DNA of 64,000 bases from Cacconaster sp045641345 (lineage in GTDB: Bacteria; Bacteroidota; Bacteroidia; Bacteroidales; UBA932): NCBI GenBank assembly GCA_045641345.1, contig JAZUGR010000030.1, positions 58,786 through 122,785 on the forward strand. Direction: 5' to 3'. Positions within the stretch are counted from its first letter, which is position 1. Each line of letters starts with the position of its first letter. The position numbers were made by a program, and so were the translations under genes. This document shows, piece by piece, positions 8,831 to 17,289 of the stretch. The notes beneath the pieces are model-generated. The model was not told the origin of the DNA, searched no databases, and was given only the letters and a program-made list of their open reading frames with translations.

Positions 8831-9130
8831 CTATTTGAGTTCAACTGCATCGAAGCCGAGTTTCCTGATGGCCGAAGCCAGTTTCGCGGGGTCGGTCTTG
8901 GCGGCATCGTACTTGATGCTGACCGTACGGTCGTCAAGGTTTATCTTTATGTCCTTGACCCCCTGTTCGAAAGGAAGATTGGCCTCCACTTTCTTGACAC
9001 AGTTCCTGCATTCGACGGTGGTGACGAAGGTCACTTCGGCCACCGTCTTCTTTTTGTCCGCCTTTTTAGAAGCGAAAACCGGAGGGAAGCATATCAACAA
9101 TGCAACCGACAAAATCAAAAAGCGTTTCAT
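8831..9130 (-). CDS. Exported heavy-metal-associated (HMA) domain protein
   Basis: A 99-residue protein with a signal peptide (cleavage probably after VFA, residue 20) and one ferredoxin-like HMA domain. The metal-binding motif is the CRNC pair (C41, C44); the rest of the fold (DIKINLDDRTVSI, LASAIRKLGFDA) is typical of CopZ/Atx1-like domains. It probably binds Cu(I) or a related soft metal in the periplasm. It lies 24 bp downstream of a TonB-dependent receptor gene, a pairing seen often in Bacteroidota and suggestive of one metal-handling unit. Confidence 0.88.
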   Translation of the reverse strand: MKRFLILSVALLICFPPVFASKKADKKKTVAEVTFVTTVECRNCVKKVEANLPFEQGVKDIKINLDDRTVSIKYDAAKTDPAKLASAIRKLGFDAVELK

Positions 9131-9154
9131 ATCGTTCGGGTTATAATTTCCATA

Positions 9155-11374
9155 TTATATTTTCCACAATGTGTATCTTACTCCCGCATACACCTTTATT
9201 CCCATTATGGGGCCCCACACGCAGCTGGCGTTGAACTTGTCGGAGAACGGGTCTGAAGATGCTATGACGGGATTCTTCTGGGTGAAATTGGTAAGGTTCT
9301 CCCCACCCACATACACGTCGAATCCCCTGAACTTGCGGGTGACCTGGGCATACAGCGCAGGATACACCGGACTCATCGCCATACCCCACTCGCGCGCGGC
9401 AAAATCGGGCAGCCTCATCGGCCCGTTGATCTGGGCGGTAAGGTCGAATATCCACTTGCTCATACCGGTGGCGTACTGCAAGTTCAGCACCCCCTTGAAG
9501 CGGCTTGTCATAGGACGCTCGCACAATCCCTGCCCGGCGAGGGTGACGCGGGAGTCGGTGTAGCGGAAAGTGGCCGTAATGGAGAACCGCTCCACAGGGT
9601 CGACGTTGAAATCGATCTGGTAGGTGTTGGTGTATGACGGGCCGTTGACGTTGTAGAGGCACACGACGTTATCCTTCAGTTCCTGGTCGGAGACCACCTG
9701 ATTGTTGAAGGTGCTGCGGAAATAGTCGAAACTGACGTAGGTGTTCTCGCTGTCGTATCCGAAAGGGAGGTAGAAAGTGACGTTGCCTCCGAAGGTCCAG
9801 GCATCCTCGAGGGTGTTGAGCCCCTCGGCGATTTCGATGGTGCTCCCCGTGGAGAACATCCCCATATTGTCTGCCAGGATATTGGAACAACGATAGCCGC
9901 GTCCTCCGGCAAGGCGCAGCACTATGGCGTCGGTGAAGGAGTATTTGAAGCTGGCCCTGGGAGCGAACAGCCACCCGTGGGTCCAGTTGTAATCGAGGTT
10001 CAGGCCCCCCACCAGAGTCAGCTTGTCGTCGCAGGTGAAGGTATATTCGCCGAAAAGCGAGAGGGCCGTCTCGTTGTGATGGTAACGGATGTCGTTGTTG
10101 TGAGAGGCAAAGAGCATATTTTCCTTGAAGCAGTCGGAATTGAACGTGAGCCCGCCCTTGACGGAATGGCGCTCGGTGATGTTGTTCGAATATATGAGGT
10201 TACCGAAGTAGGAATTCTGCTTTCCGTCGTAGAGGCGGCTGCCGTAGTAGGAGTCTATTTCGTGGTGGGTGTAGTCGAACACCGCCGCTATATTGGAACT
10301 CTGGTCGGGAGAAAGGGGGATGCCCACCTTTACATAGCCGTTGATGCCGCTGTTCCATATGCGGCTGCCCCATATCCCGTTGTCGAGATTCCACTCGTTG
10401 TCGCTACGGCTCCCAATCTGCCCGCCGAGCCTGTTGTCGTTGACATAGCGCACCCCGAAGCGCACCTGCACTCCCGAGGGCGAATAGTAGAGCCAGCGGT
10501 TGGCGAAGTTAAGCTGCAGGGAGCGTGGATCGTCGCGGAAGCCGTCGCCGTTGTGGTCCATATCGGCGACTGTGGAGCCCACGTGGCCAAGAATCACCGT
10601 GCTCCACCTCTCATCAAGCTGGAGGGACGAGGCCACGTTGGCCTCGAGCATTGCATCGGAAGAGCCGTAGAGCTGCACGAAAAGAGGGGTTTCGTCGGTA
10701 GGTTTGCGGTGTTCCACGTTTATCTGGCCGGTTATCGCCTCAAGCCCGTTCGACACCGAAGTGGGGCCTTTGGAAATCTGTATGCTTTCAAGCCACTGCC
10801 CCGGAATATACGACATTCCGAAGGGGCTTTGCAGCCCGCGCAGTATCGGTCTTGACTCGTCGAGCATCTGGGTATAGACTCCGGAAAGGCCCAGAAGCTT
10901 GATCTGGCGCGCGCCGGTTATAGCATCGGGGTACCCCACGGTAACGCTCGACGAATTCTCGAAACTCGAGGCGAGCGCGCAGCAGGCCATCTTGCAGAGG
11001 CCGGCGGATGTCACAACCTCGGTTTTGACGGGGCTGAGCCTCGAAAGCGACGGCTGACGGGCAGTGACTGTCGCCTCATCCACGCCGTTTTCACCACGGA
11101 GGTGGAATTCGCCCGAGCCGACTCCCCTCTCCACTATGAGGGTGTCCCTCGTATATCCAACGTAGGTTGCCACGAGGGTGGCCCTCCCATCGAGCAGGAT
11201 TGCGAAGCGTCCGGTGGAATCGGCCTCTATCAGACGCTCCTTCTCGATATGGTAGATTTGTGCATACGGCAAGGGCTCGGAGCGGCCCTGGGCCCTGTCG
11301 TAGAAGACGGTGCCGATAAAGGTCTGCATAGCCGCAACCAAGGGTAACGCGATAGCCGTAAACAACGTTGTCAT
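9155..11374 (-). CDS. TonB-dependent outer-membrane receptor, probable metal/metallophore uptake
   Basis: About 739 residues. A signal peptide is followed by a carboxypeptidase-like beta domain (about 20-95), then a plug with QISKGPTSVSNGLEAITGQINV and a long beta-barrel ending in aromatic residues (RYTLWKI). A cysteine cluster CKMACC (C127, C131, C132) precedes the plug and could ligate metal; it is conserved in receptors that sit next to HMA proteins, to my knowledge. I chose the ATG at 11374 over the TTG at 11383: a -7 box TAAATTTG ends six bases before this ATG. It heads a run with the HMA gene, nfnA, nfnB and hisS (gaps 24, 9, 1 and -4). The substrate is inferred from context only. Confidence 0.88.
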   Translation of the reverse strand: MTTLFTAIALPLVAAMQTFIGTVFYDRAQGRSEPLPYAQIYHIEKERLIEADSTGRFAILLDGRATLVATYVGYTRDTLIVERGVGSGEFHLRGENGVDEATVTARQPSLSRLSPVKTEVVTSAGLCKMACCALASSFENSSSVTVGYPDAITGARQIKLLGLSGVYTQMLDESRPILRGLQSPFGMSYIPGQWLESIQISKGPTSVSNGLEAITGQINVEHRKPTDETPLFVQLYGSSDAMLEANVASSLQLDERWSTVILGHVGSTVADMDHNGDGFRDDPRSLQLNFANRWLYYSPSGVQVRFGVRYVNDNRLGGQIGSRSDNEWNLDNGIWGSRIWNSGINGYVKVGIPLSPDQSSNIAAVFDYTHHEIDSYYGSRLYDGKQNSYFGNLIYSNNITERHSVKGGLTFNSDCFKENMLFASHNNDIRYHHNETALSLFGEYTFTCDDKLTLVGGLNLDYNWTHGWLFAPRASFKYSFTDAIVLRLAGGRGYRCSNILADNMGMFSTGSTIEIAEGLNTLEDAWTFGGNVTFYLPFGYDSENTYVSFDYFRSTFNNQVVSDQELKDNVVCLYNVNGPSYTNTYQIDFNVDPVERFSITATFRYTDSRVTLAGQGLCERPMTSRFKGVLNLQYATGMSKWIFDLTAQINGPMRLPDFAAREWGMAMSPVYPALYAQVTRKFRGFDVYVGGENLTNFTQKNPVIASSDPFSDKFNASCVWGPIMGIKVYAGVRYTLWKI

Positions 11375-11380
11375 AACCTG

Positions 11381-11388
11381 CAAATTTA
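11381..11388 (-). promoter_or_regulatory. -7 box TAAATTTG of the TonB receptor gene
   Basis: Perfect TAnnTTTG on the minus strand; only 6 nt separate it from the ATG at 11374, so the mRNA should have almost no 5' leader. Confidence 0.6.
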
Positions 11389-11399
11389 AGAAAATAAGT

Positions 11400-11407
11400 T
11401 ATCTTTG
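11400..11407 (+). promoter_or_regulatory. -7 box TATCTTTG of sppA
   Basis: Perfect consensus, 34 nt before the sppA ATG. It lies back to back with the TonB receptor -7 box, 11 bp apart. Confidence 0.65.
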
Positions 11408-11441
11408 CGAACACAAAAGGGATTTATCAAGAATCATACCA

Positions 11442-13217
11442 ATGAAAACATTCTGGAAAATAGTCTTCGGCTCGATGCTCGGAGCTTTGATGGCAATCGC
11501 CGTAATGGCGGCACTCGGAATAAGCCTCGTCGGCTCTCTGGCGACAATCGCCCCCAAGCACGCGGCAAAACCTTCGGGCAACACGATTCTAAGGATAGGT
11601 TTCGCAACCCCGACAGCCGAGCGCGGCAGCGAGAAATTCTACTTTTCGCGCAGCGGCGGGGCCTCTCTCGCCTCCACGATATCGCTCTATTCGATGGTCA
11701 GGGCAATCGATGCGGCCGCCTCGGATGATGCGGTAAGCTTCATATACATCACCCCCGATATGCCCGAACTCTCCATGAGCCAGGCCGAAGAGGTGCGCGC
11801 CGCCCTCGGCAGATTCCGCAATGCCGGCAAGGCCGTGGTGTCGTACTGCAACACGATGTACGACGAAAGCTACTATCTTGCATCGGTGGCCGACAGGGTA
11901 ATGTTCAACCCCTGCGGCGAGGTGATGATGGTCGGCACTGGCACGTCGGTGCTTTTCTTCAAGGATGCTCTCGACAAGCTTGGGATAGACGTACAGCTCA
12001 TCAGGCACGGCAAATACAAGTCGGCCGGCGAATCGTTCGTCCGCAGCGACATAAGCGGCGACAACCTGGAGCAGAACAGGGCCATGGTGCGCTCGCTCCA
12101 GACCTCGCGGAGCCTGGAGATAGCCGCCTCACGCGGTTTTTCGGCAGATGACTACAACCGCTGGATCGACAATCTGGAGCTCACCGATGCCGAATCGCTG
12201 CTGAGCAACGGTCTGGTCGACCAGCTGTGCCATCTCGACTCTCTCGAAGCATATCTCTGCCAGCTTGCCGGCGAAGAGGATGCCGACGACCTCGACATCA
12301 TCGACATTGAGGATTACGCCGCCTCGGTAAGCGGCAACAACAGAAGCCACGACAAAATAGCGGTGGTCTATTGCGACGGCGAACTGGTAACCGGAGCGGG
12401 AATGGAAGGCGCCGTCTCGTGCGAGGAAATTGACGACATACTTGAGCGTCTGCAGAAGGATTCGACCGTCAAGGCCGTGGTGCTCAGGGTCAATTCACCC
12501 GGAGGGAGCGCGCTGGGAGCCGAAATGATAAATCACCGCCTGAGCCTCGTCCAGGAGGTCAAGCCCGTGATTGCCAGCTACGGCGACTATGCGGCCTCGG
12601 GGGGATACTGGATTTCGGCCCGCGCCGATAAAATCTACACCGACAACACCTCCCTCACAGGCTCGATAGGGGCATTCTCACTGATTCCCTCGTTCGGCAA
12701 GGCCCTCAAGGGCAAACTCGGAGTGAACGTGGTAGGCATAACCTCCAACAGCCACGGCGGTATGCTCTCGATGATTGACCCTCTCGACGAAAAGGAAACC
12801 GCATTCTTCCAGAAAGAGGTTGAAAGGGTATATTCACAGTTCACCGCGCTTGTGGCCGACGGCCGTTCGATGAGCGAAAGCGAGGTTGATAATCTCGGAC
12901 AAGGGCGTGTGTGGACCGGCAAGGATGCCATTGAGGCAGGGCTGGCCGACGCTTGCGGAGGCCTTGTGGATGCCATCGCCTATGCCGAGGCCGTAACCGG
13001 GCTTACCGACGGGGACTACCGCGTTGTCGAGTATCCCGTGGTAAAGACCGCAGCCGAGAAAATAATGGAATCCATCTCCCAGGTGCGCACGCAGGCCGGC
13101 GCAGCCAAAGCCGTAGGGGACAATCCGCTGCGCGCATTGGAAAGCGCCTACAGCGGTCTTCGCACGGCATCGAGGCCTCAGGTGTACGCCAGAATGCCCT
13201 ACGTTTACCTGTTCTAG
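11442..13217 (+). CDS. sppA: Signal peptide peptidase SppA, 67K type
   Basis: Membrane serine protease that degrades cleaved signal peptides. The 591-residue length and duplicated protease fold fit the double-domain (67K) type of Gram-negative bacteria. One N-terminal transmembrane segment is present (about residues 7-33). The catalytic dyad is recognisable: Lys in HGKYKSAGE of the first half and Ser in AASGGYWIS of the second half, with TSLTGSIG after it. The start is the ATG at 11442; the frame is open further upstream but the promoter at 11400-11407 excludes longer forms. Its TAG stop overlaps the stop of the convergent porin gene (13214-13217). Confidence 0.95.
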   Translation: MKTFWKIVFGSMLGALMAIAVMAALGISLVGSLATIAPKHAAKPSGNTILRIGFATPTAERGSEKFYFSRSGGASLASTISLYSMVRAIDAAASDDAVSFIYITPDMPELSMSQAEEVRAALGRFRNAGKAVVSYCNTMYDESYYLASVADRVMFNPCGEVMMVGTGTSVLFFKDALDKLGIDVQLIRHGKYKSAGESFVRSDISGDNLEQNRAMVRSLQTSRSLEIAASRGFSADDYNRWIDNLELTDAESLLSNGLVDQLCHLDSLEAYLCQLAGEEDADDLDIIDIEDYAASVSGNNRSHDKIAVVYCDGELVTGAGMEGAVSCEEIDDILERLQKDSTVKAVVLRVNSPGGSALGAEMINHRLSLVQEVKPVIASYGDYAASGGYWISARADKIYTDNTSLTGSIGAFSLIPSFGKALKGKLGVNVVGITSNSHGGMLSMIDPLDEKETAFFQKEVERVYSQFTALVADGRSMSESEVDNLGQGRVWTGKDAIEAGLADACGGLVDAIAYAEAVTGLTDGDYRVVEYPVVKTAAEKIMESISQVRTQAGAAKAVGDNPLRALESAYSGLRTASRPQVYARMPYVYLF

Positions 13218-14815
13218 AATCTGAAAGTGAAGGTCATCACCAGTTTTCCGGTGGTACGCCAGCCGTCGACCGCCGGAGCGGTGAACCATTCGCCGTCGGC
13301 CTCATAGTCGGAATACATCGTGAACGAATCCGAAGTGCGCAGCTGCTGCTGGTAGCCGGCATCGAGGCTGCAGCGGAGGTCGCTTCCGAAGCGGAAGCCC
13401 ACACCGCCCGAGATGTAATGCAGTGTAGGATATGAATACATCTGACTGCCGTCGTAGTCGACTATGCTTCCGCAGCTGCTGTGCATATTGTATCCCATCC
13501 TGAGCGAAAGCGCCTCAAGAGGGCGCACCTCCACTCCGGCACGCAGTATGCTGCTGTTTTTGAGGCCGTTGCTTATCCTTCTGTTCTCATCCCTGAACTC
13601 CGATGAATTGCCGCTGTCGTTGTAGAGTCGGGCACTTGCGTAATCGACGTTCTCGTAATCCACGCTCAGAAGGGCTATATTGCCGAAGGTGTATGCGGCT
13701 CCGAGGCTCCACTGCAGCGGAGCGGTAAGCCTGTACCGGCATTCGCCCTGCGGGGAAACGCGCGAATAGCGGGTAGCGCGCGGATTGCCGTAGCGGTCGA
13801 TCTGTGTAATGAAATTGGAGGTCATGTTGCGGCCCCACACGTCGAACAGATTGTACGCCGTAGGGGTGGTGAAGGTGGCGCCGAAACGCAAACCCGCCAC
13901 TGGAGTGCATATCACGCCGATCTTTCCGTTGAATCCCACGCCGGTGGTGGTCTGCCAATATGTGCTGGAGAAATTCCTGAAGCCGTCGTCGAAATCATCG
14001 GGCCTCTCGGCCGTTTCGCTGTAGGTTTCGTCGATAGAGTATCTTACCGAATTGAGATTGACGTTGAAACCTATGAACACTATGTCGGAAACGTTGAAGC
14101 CGAAATTGAGGGTGTACTGCATTATGCCGCCTTTGCTGCGGCTGAAATAGTCCTGGCGCAGGGCGCCTCCCACGGACCTTGAGAACGGGAATCCGTTTTC
14201 GGTCGAGCCGATATACGAATCGTTGCCGCCGTAGGGGCTGATCAGATAGTCGTCGTAAGCCAGGAGGGTGCCCCACGGAATGTTCGACTCGAAATAGGGG
14301 TTGTAGATGTCGGTCCACGCGAGCGCGGCCTCCTCGACCCCATCTATGTCGCTTGCCATCGAGCCGAGCATCGACGACTGCCCCGTTCTGCACGAGAAGG
14401 CGCTCACCGAGTTGAAATCGGCGACCCTGTTGACGGCAAAGGAGAAATTGAAGTTCTGAAGGCCGCTCGACTGGTAGGTGTCGAAAGCGAGCGATATCCC
14501 GGCATTGTTGAGTACGAAGCTGCCAGCATTGTCGGAGGTGATGGTTCCCAGACAGCCGTATTCACAACCGGCGAAGATGCCTCCCGGAGATATGGTGAAC
14601 TCGGAGTGGCGCATTACGGCCGAAGCCGCGGGATTGACCGCCACCCCGCCTATGTCGCCGCCCAGGGCGGTGAAGGCGTTGCCCATCGCTATGGTGCGCG
14701 CCGTGCCCTCGTATGAGAGCTTCGAATACCTCAGTGCATCGGCAGGCCCCTGTGCATAAAGCGCAAGGGAGAACGACGATGCCAGCATAATACAATATAT
14801 TCTTTTCATATTCAT
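13214..14815 (-). CDS. OmpP1/FadL-family outer-membrane protein
   Basis: A 533-residue exported beta-barrel. The signal peptide ends near LYAQG (about residue 22). The N-terminus has the family hallmark ARTIAMGNAFTALGGDIGGVAVNPAA (residues about 40-65), as in FadL-like hydrophobic-compound channels and Bacteroidota PorV-like proteins, followed by alternating amphipathic strands; the last residue is aromatic (TFRF). The substrate is unknown. The gene lies 42 bp downstream of a lipoprotein gene on the same strand and converges on sppA with overlapping stop codons. Confidence 0.88.
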   Translation of the reverse strand: MNMKRIYCIMLASSFSLALYAQGPADALRYSKLSYEGTARTIAMGNAFTALGGDIGGVAVNPAASAVMRHSEFTISPGGIFAGCEYGCLGTITSDNAGSFVLNNAGISLAFDTYQSSGLQNFNFSFAVNRVADFNSVSAFSCRTGQSSMLGSMASDIDGVEEAALAWTDIYNPYFESNIPWGTLLAYDDYLISPYGGNDSYIGSTENGFPFSRSVGGALRQDYFSRSKGGIMQYTLNFGFNVSDIVFIGFNVNLNSVRYSIDETYSETAERPDDFDDGFRNFSSTYWQTTTGVGFNGKIGVICTPVAGLRFGATFTTPTAYNLFDVWGRNMTSNFITQIDRYGNPRATRYSRVSPQGECRYRLTAPLQWSLGAAYTFGNIALLSVDYENVDYASARLYNDSGNSSEFRDENRRISNGLKNSSILRAGVEVRPLEALSLRMGYNMHSSCGSIVDYDGSQMYSYPTLHYISGGVGFRFGSDLRCSLDAGYQQQLRTSDSFTMYSDYEADGEWFTAPAVDGWRTTGKLVMTFTFRF

Positions 14816-14857
14816 AGTCGTGATATTTCTTTTTCCATAGTTTGCCTGGTCGGATTG

Positions 14858-15694
14858 TTACCTGCGACCGCCGCCACCACGGCTTCCACCTCCGTGATAT
14901 CCTCCGCCGGAATAACCGCCGCCGGAATAGCCTCCACCGGAATAACCGCCGGAGTAACCGCCGCGGGAGCCTCCGTAGCTTCCGCTATAACCGCTGCTGC
15001 GGGAGGAGCCCGAATAGCTGCTGTAACTGCTGCTGCGCGAAGATGAAGATGCGGGCGCCGAAACTGTCGCGGACCTGTGCCCCGATGATGAGGACGGGCT
15101 GCGGTGGGTATAACTTCCGCCCGAATAGCTCGATCCGTAATATGGTGTACCGGAGGAGCCCGAGCGGAGACCGCTGTCGGTGCGATGCCCGTACCCGTAG
15201 CTGGAGCTGCCGGTGCGGTAACCGTAGCGGTCGTACACTATCACCGTTCCGGGATAATACGGGTAGTAAGGACCCGGACCCCAGGGGCCCCAGGGCCTGT
15301 ACCACGGATCCCACGGGCCGTACCAGGGATTGTACCACGGGTCCCAGGGCCTGTACCACGGATCGAACCACGGATTCCAGGGATTGTACCATCCGCCGAA
15401 GGAAAGGTTGAAAGTGTAGGTGGTTTTATCGAACTTATGGAGAAGGTCGGTATATGACGCCCCCTCGCGGAGATAGATGCGGCCTGTGGCTGAATCCACC
15501 TCAAAGTAGGAATTTATCATTCCGTGCTCTTCGATATACTTCTGGGCTTCAGCCTCCGCCCTGGCCAGACGCGAGGATGCGGTGGGCCGGTAGTAGATAT
15601 CGTCGGAATAAACTGTGGAGGAGTAGCTCGTCCCGCACGAGGATGCAAGCGCAACCACGGCCGCAAGCAGGATAAAGTGGACTTTGTTTCTCAT
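14858..15694 (-). CDS. Low-complexity lipoprotein, Trp-Pro repeat and Gly/Ser/Tyr tail
   Basis: Lipoprotein signal with lipobox LASSC (Cys20). Residues about 25-100 form an ordinary soluble segment. Residues about 101-137 hold about ten closely spaced PW dipeptides in units such as DPWYRPW and NPWYGPW. The last 120 or so residues are Ser/Gly/Tyr/Arg rich and end in GGGYSGGGYSGGG-like repeats and GRR. Such a composition suggests an extended, sticky, possibly self-associating surface polymer, but this is inference; I do not recognise the family. An SD-like GGAGG (15704-15700) five bases before the ATG is unusually strong for this phylum. Confidence 0.8.
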   Translation of the reverse strand: MRNKVHFILLAAVVALASSCGTSYSSTVYSDDIYYRPTASSRLARAEAEAQKYIEEHGMINSYFEVDSATGRIYLREGASYTDLLHKFDKTTYTFNLSFGGWYNPWNPWFDPWYRPWDPWYNPWYGPWDPWYRPWGPWGPGPYYPYYPGTVIVYDRYGYRTGSSSYGYGHRTDSGLRSGSSGTPYYGSSYSGGSYTHRSPSSSSGHRSATVSAPASSSSRSSSYSSYSGSSRSSGYSGSYGGSRGGYSGGYSGGGYSGGGYSGGGYHGGGSRGGGGRR

Positions 15695-15699
15695 TTTTA

Positions 15700-15704
15700 C
15701 CTCC
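15700..15704 (-). promoter_or_regulatory. Strong Shine-Dalgarno GGAGG of the Trp-Pro lipoprotein
   Basis: GGAGG with a 5-nt spacer to the ATG (15694-15692). Most genes in this window lack any SD. Confidence 0.5.
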
Positions 15705-15722
15705 GTTATCGGTTAATTTTTA

Positions 15723-15730
15723 TAAATTTG
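15723..15730 (+). promoter_or_regulatory. -7 box TAAATTTG of proS
   Basis: Perfect TAnnTTTG 50 nt upstream of the proS ATG. Confidence 0.5.
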
Positions 15731-15741
15731 CACACTACAGA

Positions 15742-15749
15742 CAAAATTA
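15742..15749 (-). promoter_or_regulatory. -7 box TAATTTTG, candidate promoter of the Trp-Pro lipoprotein
   Basis: Perfect TAnnTTTG on the minus strand, 47 nt from the lipoprotein ATG. It faces the proS -7 box, so the two start regions would overlap. Confidence 0.4.
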
Positions 15750-15780
15750 ATCAATAATTATACCAAATACAAAATCTGAC

Positions 15781-17271
15781 ATGGCAAAAGAGGTTGACAA
15801 CAAAGAGGTGACAAGCAGGGAAGACGACTATTCCAAATGGTACAACAATCTTGTGGTCAAGGCTGACCTTGCCGAGCAGTCGGCGGTCAGGGGGTGCATG
15901 GTCATCAAGCCGTACGGCTATGCAATCTGGGAGAAGATGCACGAGGTACTCGACAGGATGTTCAAGGAAACAGGGCATCAGAATGCATATTTCCCTCTTT
16001 TCATCCCCAAATCGTTCCTCAGCCGTGAGGCAGAGCACGTGGAGGGATTTGCCAAGGAGTGTGCCGTGGTGACGCACCACCGCCTCAAGGTCTCCCCCGA
16101 CGGCAAGGGTGTCATCGTCGACCCCGACGCAAAACTCGAGGAGGAGCTTGTGGTCCGCCCTACGTCCGAAACCATAATCTGGAACACATACAAAAACTGG
16201 ATAAAGTCGTGGCGCGACCTGCCTCTGCTCTGCAACCAGTGGGCCAACGTAGTGCGCTGGGAAATGCGCACCAGGCTGTTCCTGCGCACGGCTGAATTCC
16301 TCTGGCAGGAGGGCCACACGGCCCACGCCACAAGCGGGGAGGCCGTGGAGGAGGCCCGCAGGATGGTTAACGTGTACGCCCGCTTCGCACGCGAATATAT
16401 GGCGATGCCCGTAGTGGTGGGGTGCAAGAGCGAAACCGAGCGCTTCGCGGGAGCCCTCGACACCTACACCATCGAGGCCATGATGCAGGACGGCAAGGCC
16501 CTCCAGGCCGGAACGTCGCACTTCCTCGGGCAGAATTTCGCCAAGGCGTTCGACGTGCAGTTCGCCGACAAGGACGGCAACCTGCAATACGTATGGGCCA
16601 CCTCGTGGGGCGTGTCCACCCGTCTGATGGGAGCTCTCATAATGACCCATTCCGACAACAACGGTCTGGTGCTGCCCCCCGCTCTTGCCCCTATCCAGGT
16701 CGTAATGGTGCCCATCCCCGGCAAGAACCAAAGCGACGCGGTCCTCTCCAGAATGGAAGAGCTCAAGAATGCCCTGCAGGCAAAAGGCGTCTCCGTCAAG
16801 ATGGACAACCGCGACAATCTCCGCCCGGGATTCAAGTTCGCCGAGTGGGAGCTCAAGGGAGTGCCCGTCCGCATAGTGATGGGTGAGCGCGACCTCGAAA
16901 ACGGCACGGTCGAACTTGCAAGGCGCGACACAATGACCAAGGAATCCGTGCCTCAGGAAGGCCTTGCCGACCGCGTTGCGGCGCTTATGGATGAAATCCA
17001 GGCAAACCTCTACGACAAGGCCGCTTCGTTCAGGGAGAAGAACATCATCAAGGTCGACACGTGGAGCGAGTTCAAGCAGAAAATCGAAGAGGGCGGATTC
17101 CTACTCTGCCACTGGGACGGCACACCCGAAACCGAAGAGAAAATCAAGGAGGAAACCAAGGCCACCATACGCTGCATCCCTCTCGACACCTGCGTATGCG
17201 AGGAGGAGGGCAAGTGCGTCTATTCCGGAAAGCCCTCGAAACGCAGGGTTATCTTTGCAAGGGCATATTGA
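15781..17271 (+). CDS. proS: Prolyl-tRNA synthetase, archaeal/eukaryotic type without editing domain
   Basis: Charges tRNA-Pro. The 496-residue size, the absence of the INS editing insertion and the C-terminal extension with cysteines (CVCEEEGKC) identify the archaeal/eukaryote-like form used by Bacteroidota. Class II motifs include VVRPTSETIIW, NQWANVVRWEMRTRLFLRTAEFLWQEGH and TSWGVSTRLMGALIM. The protein ends at VIFARAY; a terminal aromatic residue is typical. The following gene begins 18 bp later and is probably cotranscribed. Confidence 0.97.
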   Translation: MAKEVDNKEVTSREDDYSKWYNNLVVKADLAEQSAVRGCMVIKPYGYAIWEKMHEVLDRMFKETGHQNAYFPLFIPKSFLSREAEHVEGFAKECAVVTHHRLKVSPDGKGVIVDPDAKLEEELVVRPTSETIIWNTYKNWIKSWRDLPLLCNQWANVVRWEMRTRLFLRTAEFLWQEGHTAHATSGEAVEEARRMVNVYARFAREYMAMPVVVGCKSETERFAGALDTYTIEAMMQDGKALQAGTSHFLGQNFAKAFDVQFADKDGNLQYVWATSWGVSTRLMGALIMTHSDNNGLVLPPALAPIQVVMVPIPGKNQSDAVLSRMEELKNALQAKGVSVKMDNRDNLRPGFKFAEWELKGVPVRIVMGERDLENGTVELARRDTMTKESVPQEGLADRVAALMDEIQANLYDKAASFREKNIIKVDTWSEFKQKIEEGGFLLCHWDGTPETEEKIKEETKATIRCIPLDTCVCEEEGKCVYSGKPSKRRVIFARAY

Positions 17272-17289
17272 TCATAACGTTTCTTGGAA

